Positions 1-8,585 of a stretch of 64,000 nucleotides of DNA are shown here, in pieces. Positions within the stretch are counted from its first letter, which is position 1, and every line of letters starts with the position of its first letter. The stretch is from positions 61,822-125,821 of the forward strand of contig NZ_LGSS01000011.1 in the NCBI RefSeq assembly GCF_001190785.1. Reading direction: 5' to 3'. The DNA comes from Gottschalkia purinilytica. GTDB taxonomy: Bacteria > Bacillota > Clostridia > Tissierellales > Gottschalkiaceae. The notes below the pieces were generated by a model that saw only the letters and a list, made by a program, of their open reading frames with translations, searched no databases and was not told where the DNA came from. Made by a program: the position numbers and the translations under genes.

Positions 1-1047
1 TGTCCATATTGCTATGAAACCCCAGATCCTAAAATTATGAATGAAAGTGTACAAAATGCTATTATAAATATGGTAGATGAGTCTATGAAACGTTCTGATA
101 GTTTAGACATTACATGGTATGGAGGCGAGCCTCTTTTAGCTAAAGATATTATCTGGTCTTTATCTAAGCGTATGATAGAAGTCTGTAAATCTCATGATGC
201 TAACTATAGTGCTTATATGGTATCTAACGGATACTTATTTAAAGACTTTAAGGATGAGGACTTTGATAAATTGATAGAGTATAAAATTACAGCTATGCAA
301 ATTACTTTAGATGGTCCGCCAGAAGTACATAATAAAAGACGTATTCTTCACAATGATGGAGAAACATTTGATATTATTTTGAATAGTATCAAAAGGTTAA
401 AAGCTAAAGGTATAAATGTAAACCTTCGAATAAATATTGATAAAACAAATATTGATACAGTATCAAAGCTTTTAGATATTTTAGTTGAAAATGATTTAAG
501 AGATATGTCGGTTTCTTTTGGACAAGTTACTGCTTACACAGAAGTGTGTAGTTCAATTTCAGGTAATTGTTTGAATACAAAAGAGTATGCAGAATGGAAT
601 TTAGAATTTCAAAAAGCACTAATAGACAGAGGATTTTCAGCTACGCGCTATCCTTACTATCCTGGAATTAAGGCAAATTATTGTTGCGCAGATCAAATTA
701 ATGCTTTTGTTGTTGATCCAAATGGATTTATGTATAAATGCTGGAATAATGTAGGGATACATGGTGAGGCAGTAGGAAATGTTAAAGAAATATTTGATGA
801 AGATATATCAATTAAATATATGATTAACCATGCTAAATGGCTAACTAATACACCTTTTGAAAAACAGAATTGTAATGGTTGTTTTTTATTACCAATTTGT
901 ATGGGAGGATGTCCTCATGTAAGCTTAGAAAAGAATAGTCATGACTGTGAAAAATGGATCTATAATCTAGATAAAATTTTAGAGTATACATATGATATAA
1001 AGTCAGAAGAAGTAGTTGAGGAAATAGCTGAGGAAGTATGTTTATAA
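1..1047 (+). CDS. Radical SAM/SPASM domain protein, 5'-truncated by the window edge
   Basis: The reading frame is open from base 1 and starts inside the radical SAM cluster motif (CPYCYE), so the true start and the first cluster cysteine lie upstream. The visible 348 residues include TWYGGEPLL, typical of radical SAM peptide maturases, and a C-terminal SPASM region with YCCADQ, YKCWNN, CNGC, PICMGGC and HDCEKW, which would bind two auxiliary Fe-S clusters. The family includes anaerobic sulfatase-maturating enzymes and RiPP thioether or cyclophane maturases. Which substrate applies here cannot be told because the upstream neighbour is outside the window. The tail after SPASM is acidic. Family call is firm; substrate unknown. 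Confidence 0.88.
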   Translation, partial: CPYCYETPDPKIMNESVQNAIINMVDESMKRSDSLDITWYGGEPLLAKDIIWSLSKRMIEVCKSHDANYSAYMVSNGYLFKDFKDEDFDKLIEYKITAMQITLDGPPEVHNKRRILHNDGETFDIILNSIKRLKAKGINVNLRINIDKTNIDTVSKLLDILVENDLRDMSVSFGQVTAYTEVCSSISGNCLNTKEYAEWNLEFQKALIDRGFSATRYPYYPGIKANYCCADQINAFVVDPNGFMYKCWNNVGIHGEAVGNVKEIFDEDISIKYMINHAKWLTNTPFEKQNCNGCFLLPICMGGCPHVSLEKNSHDCEKWIYNLDKILEYTYDIKSEEVVEEIAEEVCL

Positions 1048-1263
1048 TAGTTAGATTTTAAAAACTATTTAGGAATACTTTGAATATAGAATCTTAGTTA
1101 AGAATATACTAAAACTATATAGAGTTGACATATTGAAATATAGATTTAGAGTTGAATAAATATAAAAAATTGATTTTCTATTTAAAATATTTAATGAAGT
1201 AATTGATGTACCTTGTTAAAAAATAACTTTGAATTCATTTAAGATGACAAAAGAGGTGTTGTA

Positions 1264-2088
1264 ATGATCAGAAAAGAGATTGCTTCAATATCATTGTTAA
1301 CTTTTATCTTGATTTTGATAACTGGTTGCTATAATTTTAATTCAACTAAGTTATTAAAAAATTCTGTTGAACAAAAGGAACAAGTGAATAGAGTATATAG
1401 GGCGTCTGGTATTAATCAGATTTTTATAGACAATTATGCTGGTGATATAAGTATTGAAAAATCTGACAATATAAATGAAGTTCAGGTTAAAATTAATCGA
1501 GTGGTGAGAGGATACGAAGCAGAAGCAGTTAAAGAAGCTAAGGATAAAATTGACTTTGATTCTACAACTAGTGGAGATAAGTTGATTTTAAAAACCAAAA
1601 GTCATAAAGTTCTAAATTCAAAGGTTCATTCTTTAAATAATGATTTTCACTTTGTTATTCCATCAACTATTGATAATTTAGAAATTAGAAATAATACAGG
1701 TGATGTTCTAGTGACCGGAGATTTTGGTAAAGTTGTTGTGAATAATAACGTCGGTGATGTAAAATTGATAGGAGCTACTAATCTATATGATGCTAAAGTT
1801 GACACTGGAGATATTAAACTTGATGGAGTTGTAAAAAAAGGAAATATTTCTAGTAGCGTTGGTGACGTTAGAATGAATTTGAAAAAGGCCTATATGGACG
1901 GAAGTATCACATTTAAAACAGATATTTCTGAGATTGTGATTAGTCTACCTAAAGATACAAAAGTCCAGACAAATCAAAAACCTTCAATTAATAAGCAATT
2001 TGAAAATATAAAGATATCAGATGAAGGTATGAATTTAAAGTTTAAATGTTCTGATATGACAAATATATATGTAAAAAATTTAGAGTAA
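1264..2088 (+). CDS. Lipoprotein with DUF4097-type beta-solenoid repeats
   Basis: This 274-residue protein starts at an ATG behind AAGAGGTG. It has a short basic N-terminus, a hydrophobic stretch and a lipobox ITGC (Cys22), so it should be lipid-anchored outside the membrane. The middle holds repeated strand-turn units (NNTGDVLV, NNVGDVKL, DTGDIKL, SSVGDVRM), typical of the DUF4097 'putative adhesin' fold, a right-handed beta-helix. No catalytic residues are evident. In other Firmicutes such domains often sit beside envelope-stress regulators, but none is visible here. It stands alone between the radical SAM gene and a strong inverted repeat. Function unknown. Confidence 0.82.
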   Translation: MIRKEIASISLLTFILILITGCYNFNSTKLLKNSVEQKEQVNRVYRASGINQIFIDNYAGDISIEKSDNINEVQVKINRVVRGYEAEAVKEAKDKIDFDSTTSGDKLILKTKSHKVLNSKVHSLNNDFHFVIPSTIDNLEIRNNTGDVLVTGDFGKVVVNNNVGDVKLIGATNLYDAKVDTGDIKLDGVVKKGNISSSVGDVRMNLKKAYMDGSITFKTDISEIVISLPKDTKVQTNQKPSINKQFENIKISDEGMNLKFKCSDMTNIYVKNLE

Positions 2089-2140
2089 ATAAAAATATTT
2101 TATAATAGTAGATATAAAATAAATGAAATAATATGTAAAT

Positions 2141-2204
2141 ACTTAATAAAAAATGCATTGTATTTATTTAAAATAGAATAAATACAATGCATTTTTTATT
2201 AAGT
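2141..2204. terminator. Perfect 28-bp inverted repeat, probable terminator
   Basis: Bases 2141-2168 are the exact reverse complement of 2177-2204, with an 8-nt loop. The stem is AT-rich with an ATGCATTGT core, and the right arm contains a run of six T. It lies 52 bp after the DUF4097 lipoprotein stop and would work as an intrinsic terminator on either strand. The perfect 28-bp arms are longer than the other terminators in this window. Confidence 0.7.
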
Positions 2205-2309
2205 AAAAACAAAATGCTACTAATTTCTGATAGAATAAAGTATAAAATAAGTTTTATTACATTACATATATTAAATATGCCAGACTAAAAATTAAGAGGG
2301 GGATAAAAT

Positions 2310-2900
2310 TTGAAATTCATATTAGTAAGGCACGGGGAAACAGAAGCTAATGCAAACAAGATTTTTAGTGGTTGGACTGACTTCCCTTTAACGCCTAATG
2401 GAATAAAACAAGCTGAGAAGCTGGGAGAAGAATTAAAAAAATATGATATAGATGTAATATATTCTAGTCCATTACCAAGAGCATTAAAAACAGCAGAATA
2501 TATATCAAAAGCTATAAAAAAAGAAATAATAACTACAGAATGTGTTAAAGAAATAAACTTTGGATTATTTGAGGGTAAAACAGGAGAACAAATTAAAAAA
2601 GAACATGAAAGCGATTGGAACTCTTGGAATGAAGACTATGTTAATTTTAGGCTTCCTGAAGGAGAAAATCTTGTAGATGTATTTAATAGAATCAAGGTTT
2701 TTATAGATAATCTTAAAGACGGAGAAAAAAACTGTGTTATAGTATCTCATTCTGCAGTTATACAAATTATAATTACATATTTGCTAGACTTAGAGCTAAA
2801 CAAAATATGGCATTTTCAATGTAGAAATGGTTCTTATGTAGAAATTGATTATGAGAATGATTTTGGATTTATTAAAAAACTAATGCCTATTGACATTTAA
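2310..2900 (+). CDS. cobC: Histidine phosphatase, probable alpha-ribazole/adenosylcobalamin-phosphate phosphatase (CobC-like)
   Basis: The 196-residue protein belongs to the phosphoglycerate-mutase-like histidine phosphatases. The RHGET motif with the phospho-accepting His is at residues 7-11, YSSPLPRALKTA follows, and the second catalytic His is in VSHSAV near residue 150. The start is a TTG at 2310 behind GAGGGGG. Its place just upstream of a cobalamin riboswitch and the cobU/cobS/cblS genes supports CobC, which removes the 5'-phosphate from adenosylcobalamin phosphate or alpha-ribazole phosphate. It sits before the riboswitch, so it is not obviously under that control. The family is broad, so a general sugar-phosphate phosphatase remains possible. 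Confidence 0.72.
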   Translation: MKFILVRHGETEANANKIFSGWTDFPLTPNGIKQAEKLGEELKKYDIDVIYSSPLPRALKTAEYISKAIKKEIITTECVKEINFGLFEGKTGEQIKKEHESDWNSWNEDYVNFRLPEGENLVDVFNRIKVFIDNLKDGEKNCVIVSHSAVIQIIITYLLDLELNKIWHFQCRNGSYVEIDYENDFGFIKKLMPIDI

Positions 2901-2964
2901 TGTCATATTCGTTGACAAAAACTTTCAGAAAAAATATAATGAACTTAACTTATAAAATTTAATA

Positions 2965-3116
2965 ATTTTAAGGTATTTATATAAATAAAAGGGAAAGAGG
3001 TGAAAGTCCTCTACAGCCCCCGCTACTGTAAGCAGTGATGAAGTCTCTAATTACCACTGGGAAACTGGGAAGGTGAGATAGTAAAGTGATCTGCAAGTCA
3101 GGAGACCTGCCTTAAA
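2965..3116 (+). promoter_or_regulatory. Cobalamin riboswitch
   Basis: Conserved blocks of the adenosylcobalamin aptamer appear in order: AAAAGGGAA at about 2987-2996, GGTGAAAGTCC at 2999-3009, the B12 box core (ACAGCCCCCGCTACTGTA) at about 3013-3030, ACCACTGG, GGGAAGG, and finally AGTCAGGAGACCTGCC at about 3097-3112. It is followed by an intrinsic terminator at 3170-3198, so ligand binding most likely stops transcription before the cobalamin genes downstream. Exact 5' and 3' limits are approximate. Confidence 0.95.
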
Positions 3117-3169
3117 ATAGAGAGTATTACTTCGGAGGGAAGTATGTAAACTTTAGTGTAAAACTATAG

Positions 3170-3198
3170 AACACATAATCTTCTTATGTGTTTTTTTA
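3170..3198 (+). terminator. Riboswitch expression-platform terminator
   Basis: The arms AACACATAA (3170-3178) and TTATGTGTT (3184-3192) form a perfect 9-bp stem with a 5-nt loop, followed by a T tract. Its position about 55 nt after the aptamer fits a transcriptional OFF switch. Confidence 0.85.
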
Positions 3199-3443
3199 TT
3201 TTATGTACATTTCTTTAATTTTCTTTCCAAATAAAGTAATATTCCCTTATAATTGCATATGATACTAGTTTTATAAAAGGATAATTATAGTTGAGACATA
3301 TAATATTTATATGTACTTTAAGTCAATCATAAATTTGGCTTAATTAATATTATATCTACGTTGTGTAATTATATATTTATATCTAATAGCTAGGTAACGG
3401 TATAGATATTCGAAAGATAAAAGTTAAAGAGGAGGAGTAATTA
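3199..3443 (+). other. Leader between riboswitch terminator and cbiP, no gene seen
   Basis: These 245 bp are AT-rich with no open frame behind a ribosome site. A short inverted repeat (ACATATA...TATATGT) lies near 3296-3314. The distance from riboswitch terminator to first gene is long for this class of switch and may mark a lost small gene. Confidence 0.4.
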
Positions 3444-4280
3444 TTGGCTAAGAGTATAATGTTTCAAGGTACTTCATCATGTGTAGGTAAGAGTATACTT
3501 ACTACTGCACTATGTAGAATATTAAAAAATGAAGGAATAAAGGTGACTCCTTTTAAATCTCAAAATATGACTAGAAATGCTGTTAATATAGGTGGTAATA
3601 AAAGGATAGCTGGATCGCAAGTTGTCCAGGCAGAAGCTGCCAAGATAGAGCCTATGTCAGAGATGAATCCAATATTATTAATGCCTAATAGTGACGTAGG
3701 ATGTGATGTAGTTATAAATGGAGAATTACATAGAGGTATGGTTGCATCAGAATATCAAGAAAAGAAAAAAGAATTTAAAAACTTAGTAAAAGAGTCTTAC
3801 AATAAGTTAGACTCTATATTTGATGTAATAGTTATAGAAGGAGCTGGAAGTCCTGCTGAAATAAACTTAAGAGAAAATGATTTAGTAAATATGGGATTAG
3901 CTGAACTTGTAAATGCATCAGTTATCTTAATAGGGGATATAGACAGAGGAGGAGTATTTGCTTCTTTATATGGAACAGTAATGCTAATGAGTGAGGAAGA
4001 AAGAAAAAGAGTAAAAGGATTCATAGTAAATAAGTTTAGGGGAGATATCGAAATACTAAAGCCAGGATTAAAAATGATGGAAGATTTAATAGATAGACCA
4101 TGTCTTGGTGTTATTCCATATACTAAGTTAAACATAGAAGAAGAAGATAGTCTCGTAGATGGCAAAAGATCAGAAAAGATAGAAGATGATGATTTAAGAG
4201 ATAAAGAATATGATAGACTAGCAGATGTAGTTAAAAGTAATCTAAACTTAGAAGCTATAAAGAAAATAATGGGGATGTAG
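3444..4280 (+). CDS. cbiP: Cobyric acid synthase (CobQ/CbiP) lacking the glutamine amidotransferase domain
   Basis: The TTG start follows GGAGGAG. Residues 1-237 are the N-terminal ATP-binding (dethiobiotin-synthetase-like) half of cobyric acid synthase: P-loop GTSSCVGKS at 9-17, SQNM, QVVQAEAAKIEP, MNPILLMP, VIEGAGSPAEINL and GDIDRGGVFASLYGT. At EEEDSL (about 237) the sequence jumps to a tail (KEYDRLADVVKSNL) that matches the extreme C-terminus of normal enzymes. The glutaminase domain of about 200 residues, with its GICGGYQ nucleophile motif, is missing without loss of frame. The protein is 278 residues against about 500 usually. It cannot release ammonia from glutamine by itself, so it is either ammonia-dependent or a decaying remnant. 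First gene after the riboswitch; cbiB follows after 6 bp. Confidence 0.85.
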   Translation: MAKSIMFQGTSSCVGKSILTTALCRILKNEGIKVTPFKSQNMTRNAVNIGGNKRIAGSQVVQAEAAKIEPMSEMNPILLMPNSDVGCDVVINGELHRGMVASEYQEKKKEFKNLVKESYNKLDSIFDVIVIEGAGSPAEINLRENDLVNMGLAELVNASVILIGDIDRGGVFASLYGTVMLMSEEERKRVKGFIVNKFRGDIEILKPGLKMMEDLIDRPCLGVIPYTKLNIEEEDSLVDGKRSEKIEDDDLRDKEYDRLADVVKSNLNLEAIKKIMGM

Positions 4281-4286
4281 ACTTAA

Positions 4287-5243
4287 ATGAACGGAATTTC
4301 AATGTTGATAATAGCAGTTATATTAGATTTTATATTAGGTGATCCTCAAAATTTTCCTCATCCTATAAGATTTGTAGGTTTTATTATAAGAAAATATGAA
4401 AAGCTGATTAGAAGTTTAGGAATGAATTTAAAGCTAGGAGGCTTTATATTAACAGGATTAACTATAATAACAACTACAGCTATAATAACTTTAATACTTT
4501 GGATAGGAAAATCCATAAATCCTGTAGTTAAAACTATTTTATCTATATACCTTATATATACTTCTTTAGCATCTAAATGTTTACATAAAGAGACTAAAAA
4601 AGTCTATGATAAAGCTGTGGAAGTAGATATAGAAGAAAGTAGAAAAATGCTTTCTTATTTAGTAGGAAGAGATACTAAGAGTCTTAATATGGATGAGATT
4701 ATAAGAGGAGCCGTAGAAACAGTAGCAGAAAATACTATAGATGGAGTATTAGCTCCTTTGTTTTATATAGGTATAGGAACATATTTTGGAATTCCAGTAC
4801 ATATTGCATACGTATATAAAGCTATAAATACACTTGATTCTATGGTTGGATATACTAATGAAAAATATAAAGACATAGGATTTGCATCAGCAAAGCTTGA
4901 TGACATGGCTAATTATTTACCAGCTAGACTTGGAAGTATTTTAATGGTAGTTAGTGGAGTATTTTTCAAATATGATGTTCTAAATGGATTTAAAGTTCTA
5001 TTTAGAGATAGAAGAAATCATAAAAGTCCTAACTGTGGATATCCAGAATCAGCAGTTGCAGGTCTTTTAAATATCCAGCTAGGTGGAACTAATACTTATT
5101 TTGGAGAAAAAATATATAAGCCAACTATAGGTGATGAAGTTAATAAGCTAGAGCCTAAGCATATAATTGATACTATAAAAGTAATGTACGGATCAGAAAT
5201 ACTTACGGTAGCCTTAATTATATGTTTATTAAAGTTAATATAA
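4287..5243 (+). CDS. cbiB: Adenosylcobinamide-phosphate synthase CbiB
   Basis: This 318-residue integral membrane protein carries the family signature ILGDPQNFPHPIRFVG near the N-terminus, GAVETVAENTIDGVLAPLFY in the middle and DDMANYLPARL, RDRRNHKSPNCGYPESA towards the end. CbiB joins aminopropanol phosphate (made by CobD) to adenosylcobyric acid, closing the nucleotide-loop side chain. The ATG at 4287 is 6 bp after the cbiP stop and reuses GGGG at the end of cbiP as its ribosome site, so the two are translationally close. Length is normal, and nothing suggests decay, in contrast to its upstream neighbour. Confidence 0.95.
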   Translation: MNGISMLIIAVILDFILGDPQNFPHPIRFVGFIIRKYEKLIRSLGMNLKLGGFILTGLTIITTTAIITLILWIGKSINPVVKTILSIYLIYTSLASKCLHKETKKVYDKAVEVDIEESRKMLSYLVGRDTKSLNMDEIIRGAVETVAENTIDGVLAPLFYIGIGTYFGIPVHIAYVYKAINTLDSMVGYTNEKYKDIGFASAKLDDMANYLPARLGSILMVVSGVFFKYDVLNGFKVLFRDRRNHKSPNCGYPESAVAGLLNIQLGGTNTYFGEKIYKPTIGDEVNKLEPKHIIDTIKVMYGSEILTVALIICLLKLI

Positions 5244-5427
5244 TAAATTAATTCTTTTAGTTAGTTAATTTTCTATATTAAGTTAATGAACTTTAAATTT
5301 TAAAGTCTTTAAGAAAAAAGTATAGTATAGTACTTTATACTATTGAGATGTAATTATCATAATAGGTGTTAAATTAGTATGTATTTAAAATTTTGATTGA
5401 TTATTTAAATGAACTGGAGGAAAAGTT

Positions 5428-6465
5428 TTGAATAAGCATGGGGGATATTTTGGAGATAACGACTATAAAGTTATAGATTTTAGTGTTAATATTAATCCTT
5501 TAGGAGTACCAGGAAGTCTAATAGATGAGTTACAAAATAGTTTGAGAGATCTAGTAAGATATCCGGAAATAGATGGAGATACAGGAAAAGAAGTTATTGC
5601 ATCTAAAATAGGAGTGAAAAAAGATAACATAGTAGTAGGGAATGGAGCTACTGAACTAATTTACTTATTTTCAAAAACATTTTTACCTAAAAAAACTCTT
5701 ATAGTCCAACCTACTTTTACAGAGTATAGTAGAGCGTTAAAATTAAATGGAAGTGAAGTATATAGCTTTGATACGGATGAAAAACAGAGTTTTGAAATAA
5801 ACATAGACAAGCTAGTAGCAGCTATCGATAATATAAATCCAAATTTAGTAGTAATGTGTAATCCTAATAATCCTACAGGTGTATTTACTCATAAAGAGGA
5901 TATAAAACCTGTATTAGATAAAATAAAGGCTGCTGGAGGATATTTATTTGTAGATGAGTCTTTTATAGACTTTACTAATGAAGAGAACTATATATCTTTT
6001 GTAAAAGGATATCCCATATTTCTATTAAGATCTATGACTAAAACATATGGAATACCAGGACTTAGACTAGGGTATGGAATAGGAAATAAGGACATAATAT
6101 CAGAAATGAATAAAAAGAAAGAACCTTGGACTATAAATAGCCTAGCTTTAAAAGCAATACCAATTCTTTTAGAAGATCAAGAATATATACATGAGACTTT
6201 TCAATGGTACAATAAAGAAAAAGAATTCTTAAAAAATGAACTTGATAAAATAGATTATATAAAAACATATAAAAGTTATGGAAACTTTTTTCTATGTAGG
6301 CTTTTAAATGAAAATGCTGATTCTATTAAAGACTATCTTTTAGACAAAGGGATATATATAAGAACATGTGAAGACTTTTTAGGACTTGATAGTTCATATA
6401 TAAGATTAGCTATTAGAGAACGGGATGAAAACTCATTGCTAATTAAATACTTAAAAAATAAGTAA
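5428..6465 (+). CDS. cobD: L-threonine-O-3-phosphate decarboxylase CobD
   Basis: A fold-type I PLP enzyme of 345 residues, close to histidinol-phosphate aminotransferase. It shows VNINPLGVP near the N-terminus, GNGATELIY, CNPNNPTG, DESFIDF, and the PLP lysine in SMTKTYG (Lys205) followed by GLRLGYG. The start is TTG at 5428 behind GGAGG. Between cbiB and cobU this is best read as CobD, which makes (R)-1-amino-2-propanol phosphate, the CbiB substrate. A gap of 184 bp separates it from cbiB, so it may have an extra promoter. HisC is the main alternative, but no histidine genes are nearby. Confidence 0.88.
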   Translation: MNKHGGYFGDNDYKVIDFSVNINPLGVPGSLIDELQNSLRDLVRYPEIDGDTGKEVIASKIGVKKDNIVVGNGATELIYLFSKTFLPKKTLIVQPTFTEYSRALKLNGSEVYSFDTDEKQSFEINIDKLVAAIDNINPNLVVMCNPNNPTGVFTHKEDIKPVLDKIKAAGGYLFVDESFIDFTNEENYISFVKGYPIFLLRSMTKTYGIPGLRLGYGIGNKDIISEMNKKKEPWTINSLALKAIPILLEDQEYIHETFQWYNKEKEFLKNELDKIDYIKTYKSYGNFFLCRLLNENADSIKDYLLDKGIYIRTCEDFLGLDSSYIRLAIRERDENSLLIKYLKNK

Positions 6466-6483
6466 ACTTAAGAGGAGCAAACT

Positions 6484-7266
6484 ATGAATACAATAATTTC
6501 TGTAGCTGATTTAAGTTTTAAGTATAATAATGATGAAATCTTAAAAAATATTAATTTTGAAATAGAAAAAGGTAGCTTTATAAGTATACTTGGTCCTAAT
6601 GGATCAGGAAAAACAACACTACTTAAGAATATTTGCAATTTATTGGAGCCTTACAATGGAAGTATATTTATAGATAATGAAGATATAAAAGATATAAAAT
6701 ATAAAGAGCTAGCAAAAGAGATGGCAGTAGTTCATCAAAATGATGATTTAGATTTTGACTTTAGCGTATATGATATTGTAGCTATGGGAAGATATCCGTA
6801 TCTTAAAAGATTTCAAAAAGAAAGTAGTCATGATTTTGATATAATTAAAAAGGCCATGATAGATACAGAAGTTTGGAATCTAAAAGACAAGAATATAAAA
6901 GAAATAAGTGGAGGAGAAGCTCAAAGAGTTATGGTAGCAAGAGCGCTCACTCAACAACCTGAAATACTTATACTAGACGAACCTATATCACATTTAGATA
7001 TAAAACATCAAATAGGAATACTAAGCTTATGTAAAAAGCTAAATAGAGAAAATAATATAACTATATTAATGACTATACATGATATTAACTTAGCCGGAAA
7101 ATATAGTGATCATATTATACTTATCAATAACGGTAAAATAGAAAGTATAGATACTCCTAAAAATGTACTAACTGAAGAAAATATAGAAAAAGTATATGGT
7201 GTAGAGGTAGAAATAATAAATATGGGATCAGATAAAGTTCCATATATAGTGCCATTGGCAATATAG
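6484..7266 (+). CDS. btuD: ABC transporter ATP-binding protein, vitamin B12/siderophore (BtuD/FhuC) type
   Basis: The 260-residue ATPase has Walker A GPNGSGKTT (about 37-45), a Q-loop in VVHQNDD, signature ISGGEAQRVMVARAL and Walker B ILILDEPISHLD, with H-loop TIHDINLAGK. The sequence type belongs to the iron-complex/cobalamin importers. It is embedded in the cobalamin block, 18 bp after cobD and 18 bp before cobU, so cobinamide or cobalamin import is likely. No BtuC permease or BtuF binding protein lies in the window, so it must work with subunits encoded elsewhere or be a remnant of a fuller cassette. Confidence 0.82.
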   Translation: MNTIISVADLSFKYNNDEILKNINFEIEKGSFISILGPNGSGKTTLLKNICNLLEPYNGSIFIDNEDIKDIKYKELAKEMAVVHQNDDLDFDFSVYDIVAMGRYPYLKRFQKESSHDFDIIKKAMIDTEVWNLKDKNIKEISGGEAQRVMVARALTQQPEILILDEPISHLDIKHQIGILSLCKKLNRENNITILMTIHDINLAGKYSDHIILINNGKIESIDTPKNVLTEENIEKVYGVEVEIINMGSDKVPYIVPLAI

Positions 7267-7284
7267 TTATGAAGGAGGGTAGAT

Positions 7285-7845
7285 ATGAGTAAGGTTATAC
7301 TTATAACTGGTGGTGCAAGAAGTGGAAAGAGTACGCTAGGAGAAAATAAAGCTAAAGAACTAGGAAAAAATATAGTCTATATAGCCACGTCTATAGCGTT
7401 TGATGATGGAATGAAAGATAGAATAAAAAAACATAAAGAATCTAGACCAAGTCATTGGGCAACTATTGAGAAATATAAAGATTTTAGTAATATAGTAGAA
7501 GACGAAGCCTTTTTACAAAGCGATTTGATCTTATTAGATTGTATGACACTCATGATTTCTAATTTACTCTTAGAAAGCAATATAGATTTTGATAACTGTA
7601 AAATAGAAGAAATAGATAATATAGAAAAAAAGATATTTGAAGAAGTTAATACATTATTAGAAGTTATTAATAAATATAATAAAAATATTATTATAGTAAC
7701 AAATGAAGTTGGAATGGGAATAGTACCATCATATAAGCTTGGATCTATATTCAGAGATATAGCAGGAAGAATAAATCAGTATTTAGCTAGTAAAGCAGAA
7801 GAAGTTTATATTACTATTTCAGGAATACCTATGAAAATTAAGTGA
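7285..7845 (+). CDS. cobU: Bifunctional adenosylcobinamide kinase / adenosylcobinamide-phosphate guanylyltransferase CobU
   Basis: The 186-residue protein has the CobU P-loop GGARSGKST (residues 9-17), the HKESRPSHWATIE segment holding the guanylylation His, LLDCMTLMISNLL, and the family's TNEVGMGIVPSYKLGSIFRD motif. It activates cobinamide to AdoCbi-GDP, the substrate for CobS. The start ATG follows AAGGAGGG. cobS begins 8 bp downstream. All catalytic motifs are present, so this step should be functional and can also serve imported cobinamide. Confidence 0.96.
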   Translation: MSKVILITGGARSGKSTLGENKAKELGKNIVYIATSIAFDDGMKDRIKKHKESRPSHWATIEKYKDFSNIVEDEAFLQSDLILLDCMTLMISNLLLESNIDFDNCKIEEIDNIEKKIFEEVNTLLEVINKYNKNIIIVTNEVGMGIVPSYKLGSIFRDIAGRINQYLASKAEEVYITISGIPMKIK

Positions 7846-7853
7846 GGTAAAAT

Positions 7854-8585
7854 ATGAGAAGTTTATTACTTATGATTGTCTTTTTAACTAGGATACCAAT
7901 AAAGTATCCATATGAATATAAAGAAGAAGACTTTGTAAAAGGAATAAAGTTACTTCCAATTGTAGGAATGATAATCGGTTTAGTTATGTATATACCAACT
8001 ATGTTGGACAAGTATATAGATAAGCCTATAATTATTTTACTAGTGTGGCTTACATATATTTGGATAACGGGAGGATTGCATTTAGACGGACTTACAGATA
8101 CTTTTGATGGTATATTTAGTAATAGAGATAGAGAAAGAATGCTAGAAATAATGAAAGATAGTCGTATAGGAACCTTTGGCGTCATTGGATTATTATTTGT
8201 ATTATTTTGCAATATAGTAGTGAGTTATTATTTAGGATATAAGGTTTTTATATTAGTACCTATAATAGGAAGAAGTGCTGCTTTGATATCATGTTCAATA
8301 AGTAGATATGCTAGAAATGAAGATGGTATGGGAACTATATTTATAGAAAACTGTGGACTAAAAGAGAGTATATTTGGTTTGATATTCACACTAATAGTAT
8401 CATATATCGTTTTTGATGTTAAGGTATTGACTATACTACTTATTACATATTTACTTGTAGTTTTGACTACTAAATACATAAAAACAAAGATAGGAGGAAT
8501 GACAGGAGATACTATAGGGTTTGTCATAGAAGTATCTCAAAGTATATTTATTATAGCCTTTTATCTTTATAGTAAAATAGTTTAG
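7854..8585 (+). CDS. cobS: Adenosylcobinamide-GDP ribazoletransferase CobS
   Basis: A polytopic membrane protein of 243 residues. It begins with FLTRIPIKYPY, contains the family motif GGLHLDGLTDTFDGIFS near residues 76-92 and DSRIGTFGVIG, and ends with TKIGGMTGDTIGFVIE. CobS joins alpha-ribazole (phosphate) to AdoCbi-GDP, giving adenosylcobalamin (phosphate). It begins 8 bp after cobU with GAGGT as ribosome site. With cblS downstream it would receive alpha-ribazole phosphate made by salvage. Confidence 0.96.
   Translation: MRSLLLMIVFLTRIPIKYPYEYKEEDFVKGIKLLPIVGMIIGLVMYIPTMLDKYIDKPIIILLVWLTYIWITGGLHLDGLTDTFDGIFSNRDRERMLEIMKDSRIGTFGVIGLLFVLFCNIVVSYYLGYKVFILVPIIGRSAALISCSISRYARNEDGMGTIFIENCGLKESIFGLIFTLIVSYIVFDVKVLTILLITYLLVVLTTKYIKTKIGGMTGDTIGFVIEVSQSIFIIAFYLYSKIV

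Noticed and set aside
3797..4165. Minus-strand open frame inside cbiP
   Set aside because: It is a Ser/Ile-rich shadow of the real gene, with no ribosome site; the same applies to other antisense frames within genes in this window.
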